NCBI GenBank assembly: GCA_023408815.1
Contig: JAEYJO010000041.1
Span: 1 to 64,000, forward strand
Reading direction: 5' to 3'
Source of the DNA: Bacillota bacterium
GTDB taxonomy: Bacteria > Bacillota > Clostridia > Lachnospirales > Lachnospiraceae
Length of the DNA: 64,000 bases
The translations under genes and the position numbers were made by a program. Positions within the stretch are counted from its first letter, which is position 1. The number at the start of each line of letters is the position of its first letter. This document shows, piece by piece, positions 25,440 to 34,761 of this stretch. The notes below the pieces were generated by a model. The model ran no database searches. It saw only the letters and a program-made list of their open reading frames with translations, and was not told the origin of the DNA.

Positions 25440-26180
25440 CTACTCTTCTCTTATCAGCTCCTTTTTCAAACGCTTCATAATCTTTTTCTCCAGCCTCGAT
25501 ATGTACGATTGAGATATTCCTAATAGTGTAGCCACCTCCTTCTGTGTCATTTCCTGACCGTCCGGCGTTCCTAGGCCGAACCTGAGATTAATAATTGTTC
25601 TTTCCCTATCCGATAATTTATTTATAGCTTTCAGCAAAAGCTTTCTTTCCACTTCATTTTCAATGTCCCGGTATATCACATCTTCATCCGTTCCCAGAAT
25701 ATCCGATAAGAGCAGCTCGTTCCCGTCCCAATCTACATTCAGGGGTTCGTCGATGGACACCTCTAACTTCGTCTTATTATTTCTTCTCAAATACATTAAG
25801 ATTTCATTCTCAATACATCTGGAAGCATAGGTTGCCAGCTTGATGTTCTTTTCCGGGTTAAATGTATTAATGGATTTTATCAGCCCTATCGTCCCTATGG
25901 AAATCAAATCCTCCACTCCGACTCCGGTATTATCGAATTTCTTCGCAATATATACTACCAACCTTAAATTGTGCTCTATGAGAATGGACTTTGCTTCATC
26001 CTCATATTCCGTTCCAAGGTCGCTGATAATTTCATTTTCTTTCTCAACCTCCAGCGGCGGCGGCAGCACCTCCGTTCCTCCTATATAGTGAATATCCCCT
26101 TGCTTTGTCATGAAAAAATTCGGTTCCCGCCTGATGATTTTGAACTGAACCTTCCCCGGTATTGCCACTTTAAAAACCAT
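25440..26180 (-). CDS. sigE: Sporulation sigma factor pro-sigma-E
   Basis: The 246-residue protein has an N-terminal pro-region with the family mark YIGGTEVLPPPL, then sigma region 2 (EHNLRLVVYIAKKFDNTG, DLISIGTIGLIKSI, KLATYASRCIENEILMYLRR) and region 4 (LSDRERTIINLRFGL, QKEVATLLGISQSYISRLEK). It drives mother-cell transcription after removal of the pro-sequence by SpoIIGA. It starts one base after the spoIIGA stop. Confidence 0.96.
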   Translation of the reverse strand: MVFKVAIPGKVQFKIIRREPNFFMTKQGDIHYIGGTEVLPPPLEVEKENEIISDLGTEYEDEAKSILIEHNLRLVVYIAKKFDNTGVGVEDLISIGTIGLIKSINTFNPEKNIKLATYASRCIENEILMYLRRNNKTKLEVSIDEPLNVDWDGNELLLSDILGTDEDVIYRDIENEVERKLLLKAINKLSDRERTIINLRFGLGTPDGQEMTQKEVATLLGISQSYISRLEKKIMKRLKKELIREE

Positions 26181-27041
26181 TTATTTTCCTCCTAGTCTTC
26201 TGATTAACAAATGCTGCCCTGCTTTGCCGGGCGCCTCGTCGCATAAATCCGGATGCAATATCATTTGATATTTTCCATTTGCAGATATTTTTGTCTTGCT
26301 GATACCCACAATCACCTTCTGCCATCGTATATTCCCCTTTTCACCTTCCACAATTATTTCCGGTATTTCGTATCCTTCCAGCATACCGTTCTCTTTCCCT
26401 ACGCTGTGATATGGTATTAGCTTAAACTTCTCCGGCACCATTACCGCGCTAAGCCGCTTAAGCACTTCCTCCTCGATGATCGATACTGGCTTGCCGCTAA
26501 CCGGCTCCTTTAAGCTGTTCCCGGTATCGGAAAGAGCTTTTACCGCAATCTCATCTCCATATCCCAACAATCTTACCGCATAGATATGATCCGCTTTTCT
26601 TTTTTTCATCTGAGCAATCCACCAAGCCCCCGCTTCATAACCGAGCAGCCCGATTCCCAATATGCACCAAATGCTTTCCTGTCTTATATGTAAGAATGGG
26701 ATGCCGGAAAACAGATACTTCATAAGCCCTCCGAACAAAAAAGCGTACACGAGCATATATCCGGTACAACGCAGTATTTCATTCACCTGCTTTGTCTTAA
26801 AAATAACTGCAGTCATTATCATATTGATAGTAAACGGCCCTATAAACCTTTTTATGAATGCAGGTATCCCCGGCATCAGCAAAAGCAGACAAAACAAACC
26901 GGCTCCCGCAAAGCTTACGCACCCCACCCGAATGCGCGTGGCAGTACGCTTCAAGGTTTTGGCGGCAAGCATATAAAAATAAAGGTTCATTACAAAGTTT
27001 ATGAGAAACAGACTATCAATATTTATTTCATAGACATACAT
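26181..27041 (-). CDS. spoIIGA: Sigma-E processing peptidase SpoIIGA
   Basis: The 286-residue protein has about five N-terminal membrane segments (roughly 8-140) and a cytoplasmic aspartyl-protease domain with ALSDTGNSLKEPVSGKPV (Asp172 in D-T-G). The enzyme cleaves pro-sigma-E in response to a forespore signal. It is the first gene of the spoIIG operon, behind a promoter with the unusual long spacing typical of Spo0A-activated spoIIG. Confidence 0.93.
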   Translation of the reverse strand: MYVYEINIDSLFLINFVMNLYFYMLAAKTLKRTATRIRVGCVSFAGAGLFCLLLLMPGIPAFIKRFIGPFTINMIMTAVIFKTKQVNEILRCTGYMLVYAFLFGGLMKYLFSGIPFLHIRQESIWCILGIGLLGYEAGAWWIAQMKKRKADHIYAVRLLGYGDEIAVKALSDTGNSLKEPVSGKPVSIIEEEVLKRLSAVMVPEKFKLIPYHSVGKENGMLEGYEIPEIIVEGEKGNIRWQKVIVGISKTKISANGKYQMILHPDLCDEAPGKAGQHLLIRRLGGK

Positions 27042-27112
27042 ATCCCGTACCTCTTCGCAGTCACCTCCTTTTCACCCATCCGGGGAGCTTATTTGTCCCC
27101 TCCGATTTAAAC

Positions 27113-27145
27113 ATTATATAAAGTATTGTCCGCTTTTTTTGTCAA
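27113..27145 (-). promoter_or_regulatory. spoIIG promoter with 21-bp spacing and Spo0A-box-like sequence
   Basis: On the minus strand TTGACA (27140-27145) and TATAAT (27113-27118) are 21 bp apart, too far for ordinary sigma-A recognition but close to the 22-bp spacing known for B. subtilis spoIIG, which needs Spo0A. The plus strand reads TTTGTCAA over the -35, one mismatch from the 0A box TTGTCGAA. A second ATTGTCCG lies at 27125-27132. Confidence 0.65.
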
Positions 27146-27356
27146 AAGGGCGCTGATAATTCATGCTATTTACCGCACATAACGACAGTTTTTCCTATAC
27201 GAGAGTAAAAGTGTGCTCAGCATACTCTCACAGCAAAATCTTCGGCAGCACAGCTTTTGTTCCGCGCGCGAAGCTGCGCATCCTGCACGGAGTGCTTTTA
27301 TTTCATGGGAAACCAAACCTTACACTGCAACGTAACAGAATCTTTCCTATACAATA
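27146..27356. other. Intergenic stretch between ftsZ terminator and spoIIG promoter
   Basis: No gene is supported here. A plus-strand frame at 27163-27357 (64 codons) has no ribosome site. The stretch contains a GAGAGTA/TACTCTC inverted repeat and two direct copies of TTTCCTATAC (27191-27200 and 27343-27352) about 150 bp apart. These could be remnants of a small insertion, but nothing identifies one. Confidence 0.4.
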
Positions 27357-27400
27357 AAAAACGGCGGCCTTGTAATCATAAAGATTCAAGGCCGCCGTTT
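27357..27400 (-). terminator. Strong terminator after ftsZ
   Basis: AAAACGGCGGCCTTG and CAAGGCCGCCGTTT form a GC-rich stem with a 14-nt loop, with T-runs at both ends. On the minus strand it ends the dcw transcript about 75 nt after the ftsZ stop; it would also work in the plus direction. Confidence 0.9.
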
Positions 27401-27475
27401 TATTAATTCACTATCCGGTTCTGACAGCTTGTCCAAATTAAAATTCTAATCTGCAATTTCGAGTATAAACACTTC

Positions 27476-28678
27476 CTATTTTCTCTGAAGAAAATCAGGA
27501 ATCTTAAGGGTCTTTTCTTCCACCGAGCTTCTGATGTCACCCGGCTTATTGATTCCGGAAATCGTCTTCAAAGGAGTTGCTGACGGCGTAATATTCGGCA
27601 CAATACTTCCTCCCGAATTCAAGCCTCCGGTAGCCATCGCTCCCGCGCTGTGAGTGCCTTTACCCTGTAAAGATGAAGGCGTGATATATCCTGGCTTATA
27701 TGTACTGAATGCAGCCGTTTTTGCACCCACGTCCTCGAGGCCGGTAGCAATAACAGTGATCGTGCAGGAATCTCCCTTATTCGCATCGTACATCGCACCG
27801 AAGATGATGTTCACTTCATCTCCTGCAAGCTCCTGTACATAGCTTGCTGCATCGGAAGCATCCGCAAGGGTAATATCGCCGGAAACATTGATGATAACAT
27901 GAGTAGCACCGGAAATCGTCGTCTCGAGCAGCGGACTTTCCACTGCCATCTTGACAGCCTCGCTGGCCTTGTCATCTCCCTTTCCATAACCGATACCGAT
28001 ATGAGCGATTCCCTTTTCCTTCATAACAGTCTGTACATCCGCAAAATCCAGATTGATAACAGCAGGAACATTGATGAGGTCGGTAATTCCCTGTACTGCC
28101 TGCTGCAATACCTCATCTGCCTTCTTAAGAGCATCCGGCATGGTTGTCCTTCTATCAACAATTTCCAATAATTTATCATTCGGAATAACGATAAGCGTGT
28201 CCACATTATCCTTAATTCTCTCAATACCGTTCAATGCGTTTACCATACGTGCCTTCGCTTCAAAACGGAAAGGTTTCGTTACAACACCAACGGTAAGAAT
28301 TCCCATATCTTTCGCAATCTTAGCTACAACGGGCGCTGCTCCGGTTCCGGTTCCGCCTCCCATACCGCATGTAACGAACACCATATCTGCACCCTTAAGT
28401 GCAGCAGTCACTTCTTCCTCGCTCTCCTGCGCAGCCTTCTCACCGATTTCCGGCTTCGCTCCCGCGCCAAGTCCCTTCGTAAGCTTCTCACCGATTTGCA
28501 GAAGCTTAGGAGCCTTACATAACTGCAAAGCCTGCTTGTCCGTGTTGATTCCTATGAATTCCACTCCGTCAATATTTTCATCAATCATTCTATTTACAGC
28601 GTTATTGCCCGCACCGCCGACTCCTACTACTATAATCTTTGCTGCAGCCTCAGCATCGTTTGTCTTAATCTCAAGCAA
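27476..28678 (-). CDS. ftsZ: Cell division protein FtsZ
   Basis: Translation is assigned to TTG at 28678, preceded by AAGGAGG at 7 nt; the in-frame ATG at 28726 has no ribosome site and lies in a -10 hexamer. The 400-residue tubulin homologue has IIVVGVGGAGNNAVNRM, the GTP-binding GGGTGTGAAPVVA, NLDFADVQTVM in the T7 region, and a C-terminal tail ending LKIPDFLQRK, the short peptide that binds partner proteins. It polymerises into the Z ring. Confidence 0.97.
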   Translation of the reverse strand: MLEIKTNDAEAAAKIIVVGVGGAGNNAVNRMIDENIDGVEFIGINTDKQALQLCKAPKLLQIGEKLTKGLGAGAKPEIGEKAAQESEEEVTAALKGADMVFVTCGMGGGTGTGAAPVVAKIAKDMGILTVGVVTKPFRFEAKARMVNALNGIERIKDNVDTLIVIPNDKLLEIVDRRTTMPDALKKADEVLQQAVQGITDLINVPAVINLDFADVQTVMKEKGIAHIGIGYGKGDDKASEAVKMAVESPLLETTISGATHVIINVSGDITLADASDAASYVQELAGDEVNIIFGAMYDANKGDSCTITVIATGLEDVGAKTAAFSTYKPGYITPSSLQGKGTHSAGAMATGGLNSGGSIVPNITPSATPLKTISGINKPGDIRSSVEEKTLKIPDFLQRK

Positions 28679-28721
28679 GGTGGTTCCTCCTTCATCATTC
28701 CCAATTGAACTCCTACATGTT

Positions 28722-28750
28722 ATCATATAATTATTTTTCTAAATTAGCAA
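28722..28750 (-). promoter_or_regulatory. Promoter for ftsZ
   Basis: TTGCTA (28745-28750), a 17-bp spacer and TATGAT (28722-28727) lie just upstream of the ftsZ ribosome site, in the gap after ftsQ. This allows ftsZ expression independent of the mraZ promoter. Confidence 0.6.
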
Positions 28751-28791
28751 CCTATTTTTCGTTTTTTTTGCTTTTCTTATTGTTAATTTGC

Positions 28792-29778
28792 CTAGTCAGG
28801 ATCAAAAGTTATGCTCTTCGTATCCTCTGTATAATTTTCCAGCGGAATCGTTCCGTTCTTGCCTTCCAGCTCCGGCAGGATGTATTGCAGTTTCATTATT
28901 TTTTCATCCATATCCTCTCCCGTACCCAAGGTGACCTTTACCCCTCCAAAAAACAACGTAACATTGTAAGAAGCGTCGAAATATATCTTATCGGCCGACA
29001 GGCTGTATTTTTCAAGAAGCTGAGTAATACTTAGTATTTGTTTGAATATCGTGTCATTTTCTACCGGAAGCGGCTCGTTAAGTATGATGTAATCGAAGTT
29101 AAGCCCTGTCACCTGCGGTACCCCCGCAGTTTTTACCTGAGAACTTTCCGCTACGATGCCGTCCTTGTCAAAATACATATATTGACCGAGGTATTCCACA
29201 TATCCGGCAAACGCTTTTTCGTATACATTGATTCTAATCGTATCCGGCGACAGAATATTCACATCCATCTTCTCCACAAAAGGAACTCCCTCTACCCCCT
29301 TATCCTTATATTTCATAGCCAGATACAGCGAATTGTTACCGTATCTGCCCTTCATTACCATATCCATCACTTCTTCATTTGTATAATGTACATTACCATC
29401 CACATACACAGTAGTTACCGTATAAGTCGTAACAATATAATAATATCCTGCCAGCAGTAATGCCGCCAGCACAAATATTGATATTCCTATAATTACCAGA
29501 CTCTTATGCTGTGCCAGCCAATTATCGTTTCTTTCGTACCTCTTTGCCGGCGGCTCCACCGGCAAATCTCCTTTTTTAACGAGGCGCAGGTTCGTGCCTC
29601 GCGGTCTTCTCGAAGAGTAGCTTTCCATCAGAATCCTGCCCGGGTCAACTTTCTTACCGCTAACGCTTTTTGCCTTTGAATTGCTATTCTTCGACTTAGA
29701 AGCACCTTTTCCACCGCCGCCGGACTTTATTTTTTTGTCCTTATTCTCTTTTTTTCCCTTATCTTTATTTTGGCTCAT
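28792..29778 (-). CDS. ftsQ: Division protein FtsQ/DivIB
   Basis: The 328-residue protein has a long Lys/Ser/Gly-rich cytoplasmic N terminus (about 1-90), one membrane segment (about 93-115), a POTRA domain (TVTTVYVDGNVHYTNEEVMD, FVEKMDVNILSPDTIRINVYEK) and the FtsQ core (YMYFDKDGIVAESS, VTLGTGEDMDEKIMKLQYIL). It belongs to the FtsQ-FtsL-FtsB divisome subcomplex. It lies 5 nt after murA and just before ftsZ. Confidence 0.9.
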   Translation of the reverse strand: MSQNKDKGKKENKDKKIKSGGGGKGASKSKNSNSKAKSVSGKKVDPGRILMESYSSRRPRGTNLRLVKKGDLPVEPPAKRYERNDNWLAQHKSLVIIGISIFVLAALLLAGYYYIVTTYTVTTVYVDGNVHYTNEEVMDMVMKGRYGNNSLYLAMKYKDKGVEGVPFVEKMDVNILSPDTIRINVYEKAFAGYVEYLGQYMYFDKDGIVAESSQVKTAGVPQVTGLNFDYIILNEPLPVENDTIFKQILSITQLLEKYSLSADKIYFDASYNVTLFFGGVKVTLGTGEDMDEKIMKLQYILPELEGKNGTIPLENYTEDTKSITFDPD

Positions 29779-29783
29779 TTATT

Positions 29784-31034
29784 TTACCCAATGTTTATAT
29801 CTGCCCCCAGATTTCTAAGATCCCTGCAAATATCCTCATAACCTCTTTCGATAAAATGTCTGTTTTTAATAACCGTCTCCCCCTCGGCTTCGAGTCCGGC
29901 TACTATAAGTGCCGCTCCGCCCCGCAGCTCTTCCGCCTCCACAACGGCCCCTTTGAGCCGCTCTATTCCGCTTATGTAGGCTTTATTTTTCTCCGTTCGA
30001 ATGTCAGCTCCCATTCTCCTAAGCTCATCCACGATGCGAAAGCGGTTTTCAAATATGGTCTCCTCCAGCACGCTGTCTCCCTGCGCTACTGCCATGGCCG
30101 TCATTATCGGCGACTGCAAATCGGTGGGGAATCCGTCATATACCTCCGTTTTGAGATACGGAACCGCTTCCAGCCTTCGAATCGCCTCAATTCCCACGCC
30201 GCCCCCGTTTACAGCGACATTGCCGCCCATCTGCGCAGCAGTTTTCAACAAAGCCGTCATATGTTCTGCCGGAGCTTTTTCCAGAAAAATGTTTCCGCCC
30301 GCGGCCAGTGCCGCAATGAGATAAGTACCTGCTACGATACGGTCCCCCGGCACCGTATACCTCGCCTCTCCAAGCTCCTTCACTCCCTTTATTACCACCG
30401 TCTGCTTTCCGGCTCCTTCAATATCGGCTCCTGCAGCCTTTAAGAATTCACACAGCGCCATTATCTCCGGCTCCTTTGCCGCACCTCGTACCGTTGTCGT
30501 TCCTTCTGCCAGAACCGCCGCCAATATAATGTTCTCCGTGGCACCTACACTGGGAAATGGAAGCGTGTAATCCATGGCTCTCAGCCTGCTTACCTTTGCC
30601 GTAAAGAAATGCTCCTGTTCTGTTATCTCCACGCCCATTTCCTTGAGGGCGGCAAGATGCAGGTCGATAGGCCGTTTACCGATGACGCATCCGCCGGGAT
30701 ACGCCATAAATACCTCTCCGATTCTTCCCAGCATAGCTCCTAAAAGCATCACCGAGGAGCGCATGCTCCTTACAGATTCTCCTGACATCGCGTTGTCGAT
30801 GACATGTGAAGCATTTATCGTTACCGTATTCCCGGACCATGTTACTAAACAGCCCAATTCTTGAAGCAAATTCTGCATCAGATATACGTCCGCTATCCGC
30901 GGACAGTTTTCTATAACACAAGTGCCTTTTATTAAAAGTGAAGCCGCCATAATGGGAAGCACGGCATTTTTAGAGCCTTGTATTTTTACCTCTCCACGTA
31001 AAAAATTTCCACCATACATATGAATAGAATCCAA
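29784..31034 (-). CDS. murA: UDP-N-acetylglucosamine 1-carboxyvinyltransferase MurA
   Basis: This 416-residue EPSP-synthase-fold enzyme performs the first committed step of peptidoglycan synthesis, adding enolpyruvate from phosphoenolpyruvate to UDP-GlcNAc. It shows IQGSKNAVLPIMAASLL, the flexible loop YPGGCVIGKRPIDLH with the fosfomycin-target Cys, and DGFPTDLQSPIMTAMA. The start codon is TTG with GAAGGTG 6 nt upstream. It occupies the dcw position between ftsW and ftsQ where murG or murB is common in other Firmicutes. Confidence 0.95.
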   Translation of the reverse strand: MDSIHMYGGNFLRGEVKIQGSKNAVLPIMAASLLIKGTCVIENCPRIADVYLMQNLLQELGCLVTWSGNTVTINASHVIDNAMSGESVRSMRSSVMLLGAMLGRIGEVFMAYPGGCVIGKRPIDLHLAALKEMGVEITEQEHFFTAKVSRLRAMDYTLPFPSVGATENIILAAVLAEGTTTVRGAAKEPEIMALCEFLKAAGADIEGAGKQTVVIKGVKELGEARYTVPGDRIVAGTYLIAALAAGGNIFLEKAPAEHMTALLKTAAQMGGNVAVNGGGVGIEAIRRLEAVPYLKTEVYDGFPTDLQSPIMTAMAVAQGDSVLEETIFENRFRIVDELRRMGADIRTEKNKAYISGIERLKGAVVEAEELRGGAALIVAGLEAEGETVIKNRHFIERGYEDICRDLRNLGADINIG

Positions 31035-31143
31035 TGATTCACCTTCTAAACCAGATTTTATGAATATGACCTATTCTATATATATGGTACTTACTAAAAA
31101 ACGTATCTTGTACTTCCCCTTAGTGCTTCTGCCCATGTCCCTC

Positions 31144-32310
31144 TTACAGATCTTTCAGACGAATTCCTTTCGCCACGCTAAGGACCAATCCTATTTCTAT
31201 CATTAAAAATAATACGGAGGAACCGCCGTAGCTGATAAACGGCAGCGAAATACCCGTACTGGGAATTGTGTTCGTTACGACCGCAATATTTAAAATAACC
31301 TGAATGGCAATATGCCCGAGAACACCTACGACAAGAAGAGCTCCGAATAAATCAGGCGCATTGTTGGCGATTACCATGAATCTCCATATTAAAAGCAAAA
31401 ACATAATAATAATAGCTATCGCTCCGAATAGCCCCAGCTCCTCGCAGATAATTGAAAAAATCATATCATTCTGGGCTTCCGGAAGAAAACCTAACTTCTG
31501 CATGCTTTGACCCAGCCCTTTGCCCAGAATTCCTCCCGAGCCTATGGCATAAAGTGCCTGCAAGGTCTGAAAGCCTTTCCCGCTTGCGTAAGCCTCCGGG
31601 TCCAGCCAAGCCAGAATACGTTCCCCACGGAAATTCAAGCCGTCGGAGGAGGCTGCGTTTACTACGGCGAATATAAGCACCGCTACGGCCGCTACGCCGC
31701 CCAGGCCAAGCAGTATGAATTTCTTATACTCAGGGCTGGCCACAAACAGCATGAGAGCCGCGATTCCGAATACAATGATGGCAGAACTCAAATTGTTAGT
31801 AATCTGCCAAATCATCAAGCAAATCGGCAGAGGAACAGCGAGTACGGTAAAAAAACCCTTCGTCGTCCTTATCCCTCTTCCCATCCGGCAGACGAGACTC
31901 GCCAAAAATAAAATCATACCTAACTTCGCCACTTCGGCAGGCTGTAATGTAAAACCGCCGATTCGAATCCATCTGGTCGCTCCATTTGCTGAATACTGAA
32001 TACCTGGAACTAACACAAGCGGTATCAGCACGCCGGAGCCTATGTAACCGAGAGTCGCGAAGCGCTCCCAAAAATGATAAGGAATATTTGCTACCACTAT
32101 CATCGCTGCAAGCCCTATCACAGTGGCTATTACCTGCTTTTTAAGATAAAAGGTGGAGTCGCCGAACTGAAGATTTGACTCATAGGAGCTGGTCGAATAA
32201 ATCATAATTAACCCGAACCCGAGCAAAAACAGCACAATAAATAACAAACTATAATCAAAAAAGTTTTCCGATTGCTTTTTCCGTTGTCTTCCTACTCTTC
32301 TTTCCGCCAC
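31144..32310 (-). CDS. ftsW: Lipid II polymerase FtsW (SEDS family)
   Basis: The 388-residue protein has about ten membrane segments and SEDS motifs: LGFGLIMIYSTSS, WIRIGGFTLQPAEVAKLG, GSGGILGKGLGQS, KLGFLPEAQNDMIFSII and GISLPFISYGGSSVL. SEDS proteins are peptidoglycan glycosyltransferases acting with class B PBPs, two of which are encoded upstream. Translation starts at GTG 32310. The position after murD, before murA and ftsQ, marks it as FtsW rather than RodA. Confidence 0.94.
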   Translation of the reverse strand: MAERRVGRQRKKQSENFFDYSLLFIVLFLLGFGLIMIYSTSSYESNLQFGDSTFYLKKQVIATVIGLAAMIVVANIPYHFWERFATLGYIGSGVLIPLVLVPGIQYSANGATRWIRIGGFTLQPAEVAKLGMILFLASLVCRMGRGIRTTKGFFTVLAVPLPICLMIWQITNNLSSAIIVFGIAALMLFVASPEYKKFILLGLGGVAAVAVLIFAVVNAASSDGLNFRGERILAWLDPEAYASGKGFQTLQALYAIGSGGILGKGLGQSMQKLGFLPEAQNDMIFSIICEELGLFGAIAIIIMFLLLIWRFMVIANNAPDLFGALLVVGVLGHIAIQVILNIAVVTNTIPSTGISLPFISYGGSSVLFLMIEIGLVLSVAKGIRLKDL

Positions 32311-32384
32311 GAAATGTCCTACTCCTTCCTTCTCTTTTTTATAAAGGTTTCTAAAAATAACCGCCCAGCCTGAACTGCAACTCT

Positions 32385-33752
32385 TTAAAGGCTGTTCACA
32401 TAGTCCTTGAACATATTTCCGCGCACCTCATAATTAGGAAACATTCCCCAGCTCGCACATGCCGGAGACAAGAGCACTGCATCTCCAGCTTCTGCTTCTC
32501 TCGTGCATATCTTCAGCGCTTCGTCGAAGCTATCCGCATGGACGATGTTCCTGATGCCATGCTTTATGGCACACTCCTCTATCTTATCCGCTGTCTGTCC
32601 GATCAGTACAAAGCATTTTACCTTTCCCTCGAAGGCTTCTATCCAATCGTCATACTCACTATGCTTATCGTAGCCGCCGCCAATCAAAACGGTAGGTTTG
32701 GACATCGCTCTGATTCCTTGAATCGCAGCGTCCGGATTGGTACCCTTGGAATCGTTGTAATAGTCCACTCCGTTTTTCGTAGCGACGAACTCTATTCTAT
32801 GTTCTACCGCTTTAAAGCGTTTTATCGTACTCAAAATATTTTCGAGAGGCACCTCCATGCTCAGCGCGATGGCGATGGCCGCCATTATGTTTTCCACATT
32901 GCACAGTCCTACCAGATTCATATCGTGTACAGTCATGATTTTTCTTCTCTCATCCTGCACATTGCCGATACCTGCTATATATATATCTTCCCCTTCCAGA
33001 TAGATTCCTCTTTCCAGCTTTCTCACAGAAGAAAAAAAGATAACATGAGCAGAACATCTGCCGCCGAAGGCTCTGGTATATTCATTCTCGTAATTCAGTA
33101 CACAAACATCGTCCTTTGTCTGATTCTTCGCGATTCTTTCCTTTACCGCCGCATAATTTTCCATCGTATAATGTCTGTCCAAATGGTCCGGCGTAATATT
33201 AAGTATGGCTGATACCTGCGGCCTAAAGGTCTGTGTAGTCTCCAGCTGAAAGCTGCTGATTTCCGCCACTGTTATGGTATCCGCCTTTGTTTCCGAAGCG
33301 ATTTCGGTATAGGGATTGCCAATATTTCCAACGATATAAACGGACTTGTAATATTCGTCCATAATCTGTCCCACCAAAGATGTGGTAGTGGTCTTACCGT
33401 TGGTTCCCGTAATTGCAACCAGCCTGCCCTTGGCATAGGCATAAGCCAGTTCTATTTCTCCCCATACGGGAATCCCTCTCTTTCGAAAGTCTTCTATAAC
33501 AGCCGTATCCGCAGGAACGCCGGGGCTTGGTACCACCAAAACAATTTCTTCTTCCAGTTCCTTTGGCAGGCTGCCAATTACTATTTCTGCATTTACTCCT
33601 TCGGAAAGCTTGTTTCGTACCGCTGCTTCCTCCAGCTTTTTATTTTCATCATACAAAATTGGTACTGCTCCCGCAAAGCTGAGCAGCTTTACCGCTCCAA
33701 TCCCGCTGATCCCCGTTCCTATTACCAATACTTTCTTACCTTGTAGATCCAT
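32385..33752 (-). CDS. murD: UDP-MurNAc-L-alanine:D-glutamate ligase MurD
   Basis: The 455-residue Mur ligase has an N-terminal UDP-binding domain (VLVIGTGISGIGAVKLL), the ATP loop AITGTNGKTTTTSLVGQI, EISSFQLETT, NITPDHLDRH and YNDSKGTNPDA, the MurD-specific substrate segment. It adds D-glutamate in cytoplasmic precursor synthesis. It lies 28 nt after mraY and 74 nt before ftsW. Confidence 0.96.
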   Translation of the reverse strand: MDLQGKKVLVIGTGISGIGAVKLLSFAGAVPILYDENKKLEEAAVRNKLSEGVNAEIVIGSLPKELEEEIVLVVPSPGVPADTAVIEDFRKRGIPVWGEIELAYAYAKGRLVAITGTNGKTTTTSLVGQIMDEYYKSVYIVGNIGNPYTEIASETKADTITVAEISSFQLETTQTFRPQVSAILNITPDHLDRHYTMENYAAVKERIAKNQTKDDVCVLNYENEYTRAFGGRCSAHVIFFSSVRKLERGIYLEGEDIYIAGIGNVQDERRKIMTVHDMNLVGLCNVENIMAAIAIALSMEVPLENILSTIKRFKAVEHRIEFVATKNGVDYYNDSKGTNPDAAIQGIRAMSKPTVLIGGGYDKHSEYDDWIEAFEGKVKCFVLIGQTADKIEECAIKHGIRNIVHADSFDEALKICTREAEAGDAVLLSPACASWGMFPNYEVRGNMFKDYVNSL

Positions 33753-33780
33753 GAAACATTTCCTCTTTTCCCGACAGTCT

Positions 33781-34737
33781 TTAAATGCCCATAAGTGCGA
33801 TCAAGCAAAGCATGGCAGTTGCGATAGAAAATACCGCAACGACTCTCGTCTCCGACCATCCGCACAGTTCAAAATGATGATGGATAGGCGCCATCTTAAA
33901 GAATCGCTTTCCTCCGCTCATCTTGAAATAGCCTACCTGAATGATGACGGACGCCACCTCTACCGCATAAATGAGCGCTACGATAGGTATGAATAAGGGC
34001 ATTTGCAGCATATACGCCGTCGCTGCCACAAAACCGCCAAGCGCAAGTGATCCTGTATCTCCCATAAACACGCTTGCCGGATATACATTGAATAGAAGGA
34101 AGCCTAAAAGCGCTCCCACTACTGCACAGGTTATCGGCTCTACGCCGCTGGCGGTGCCTACCGCTACCACCGAAAAAAAGGTTGCTATCATCACTGTAAC
34201 GCTGCTTGCCAGACCGTCCAGACCGTCCGTAAAATTTGCACCGTTTACCGTTGCTATCACAATAAAAAACAAAATCGGTATATTCAATATGCCCATATCT
34301 AAAAATTTACCCTGCATAAATGGTATCCGCATCGCTAAGGAAACGCCCGTATTGTTCACCAGATAATAGGCGAATATCCCCGTCACCAACAGCTGCCCCA
34401 GCATTTTCTGCCATGCCCGCAGTCCCATAGAGCTCTTTAGAACGACCTTGATGTAATCGTCCAGAAAACCGATCAGTCCGAAGCCCAAGGTGGAAAAAAG
34501 AATGGGCATAATCTTCGGATAGTCCTTCATGTAAATCATAGACGTCGCCACAATGCTGATTAATATAAGGATTCCGCCCATGGTAGGGGTTCCCGATTTT
34601 TTAAGATGTGTCTGGGGACCATCATCTCTGACCGTCTGCCCTGCTTTTAGTTTTTTTAAAAAAGGTATAATAAAAGGTCCTAATACCACACTTATTATAA
34701 AAGATATTACCACAGATATAATAACCGTATGATTCAT
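33781..34737 (-). CDS. mraY: Phospho-MurNAc-pentapeptide transferase MraY
   Basis: The 318-residue integral membrane enzyme has about ten segments and MraY marks: KKSGTPTMGGILIL, GFLDDYIKVV, NFTDGLDGLA and a C-terminal HHHFELCGWSETRVV. It makes lipid I from UDP-MurNAc-pentapeptide and undecaprenyl phosphate, so it draws on the same lipid carrier as the polysaccharide locus. It lies between the second PBP gene and murD. Confidence 0.96.
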   Translation of the reverse strand: MNHTVIISVVISFIISVVLGPFIIPFLKKLKAGQTVRDDGPQTHLKKSGTPTMGGILILISIVATSMIYMKDYPKIMPILFSTLGFGLIGFLDDYIKVVLKSSMGLRAWQKMLGQLLVTGIFAYYLVNNTGVSLAMRIPFMQGKFLDMGILNIPILFFIVIATVNGANFTDGLDGLASSVTVMIATFFSVVAVGTASGVEPITCAVVGALLGFLLFNVYPASVFMGDTGSLALGGFVAATAYMLQMPLFIPIVALIYAVEVASVIIQVGYFKMSGGKRFFKMAPIHHHFELCGWSETRVVAVFSIATAMLCLIALMGI

Positions 34738-34761
34738 TTTACTTCCAATCCTTTCCTCGAG

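Noticed and set aside
27163..27357. 64-codon plus-strand frame in the gap between ftsZ and spoIIGA
   Set aside because: It has no ribosome site, no recognisable composition, and begins inside the region upstream of the spoIIG promoter.
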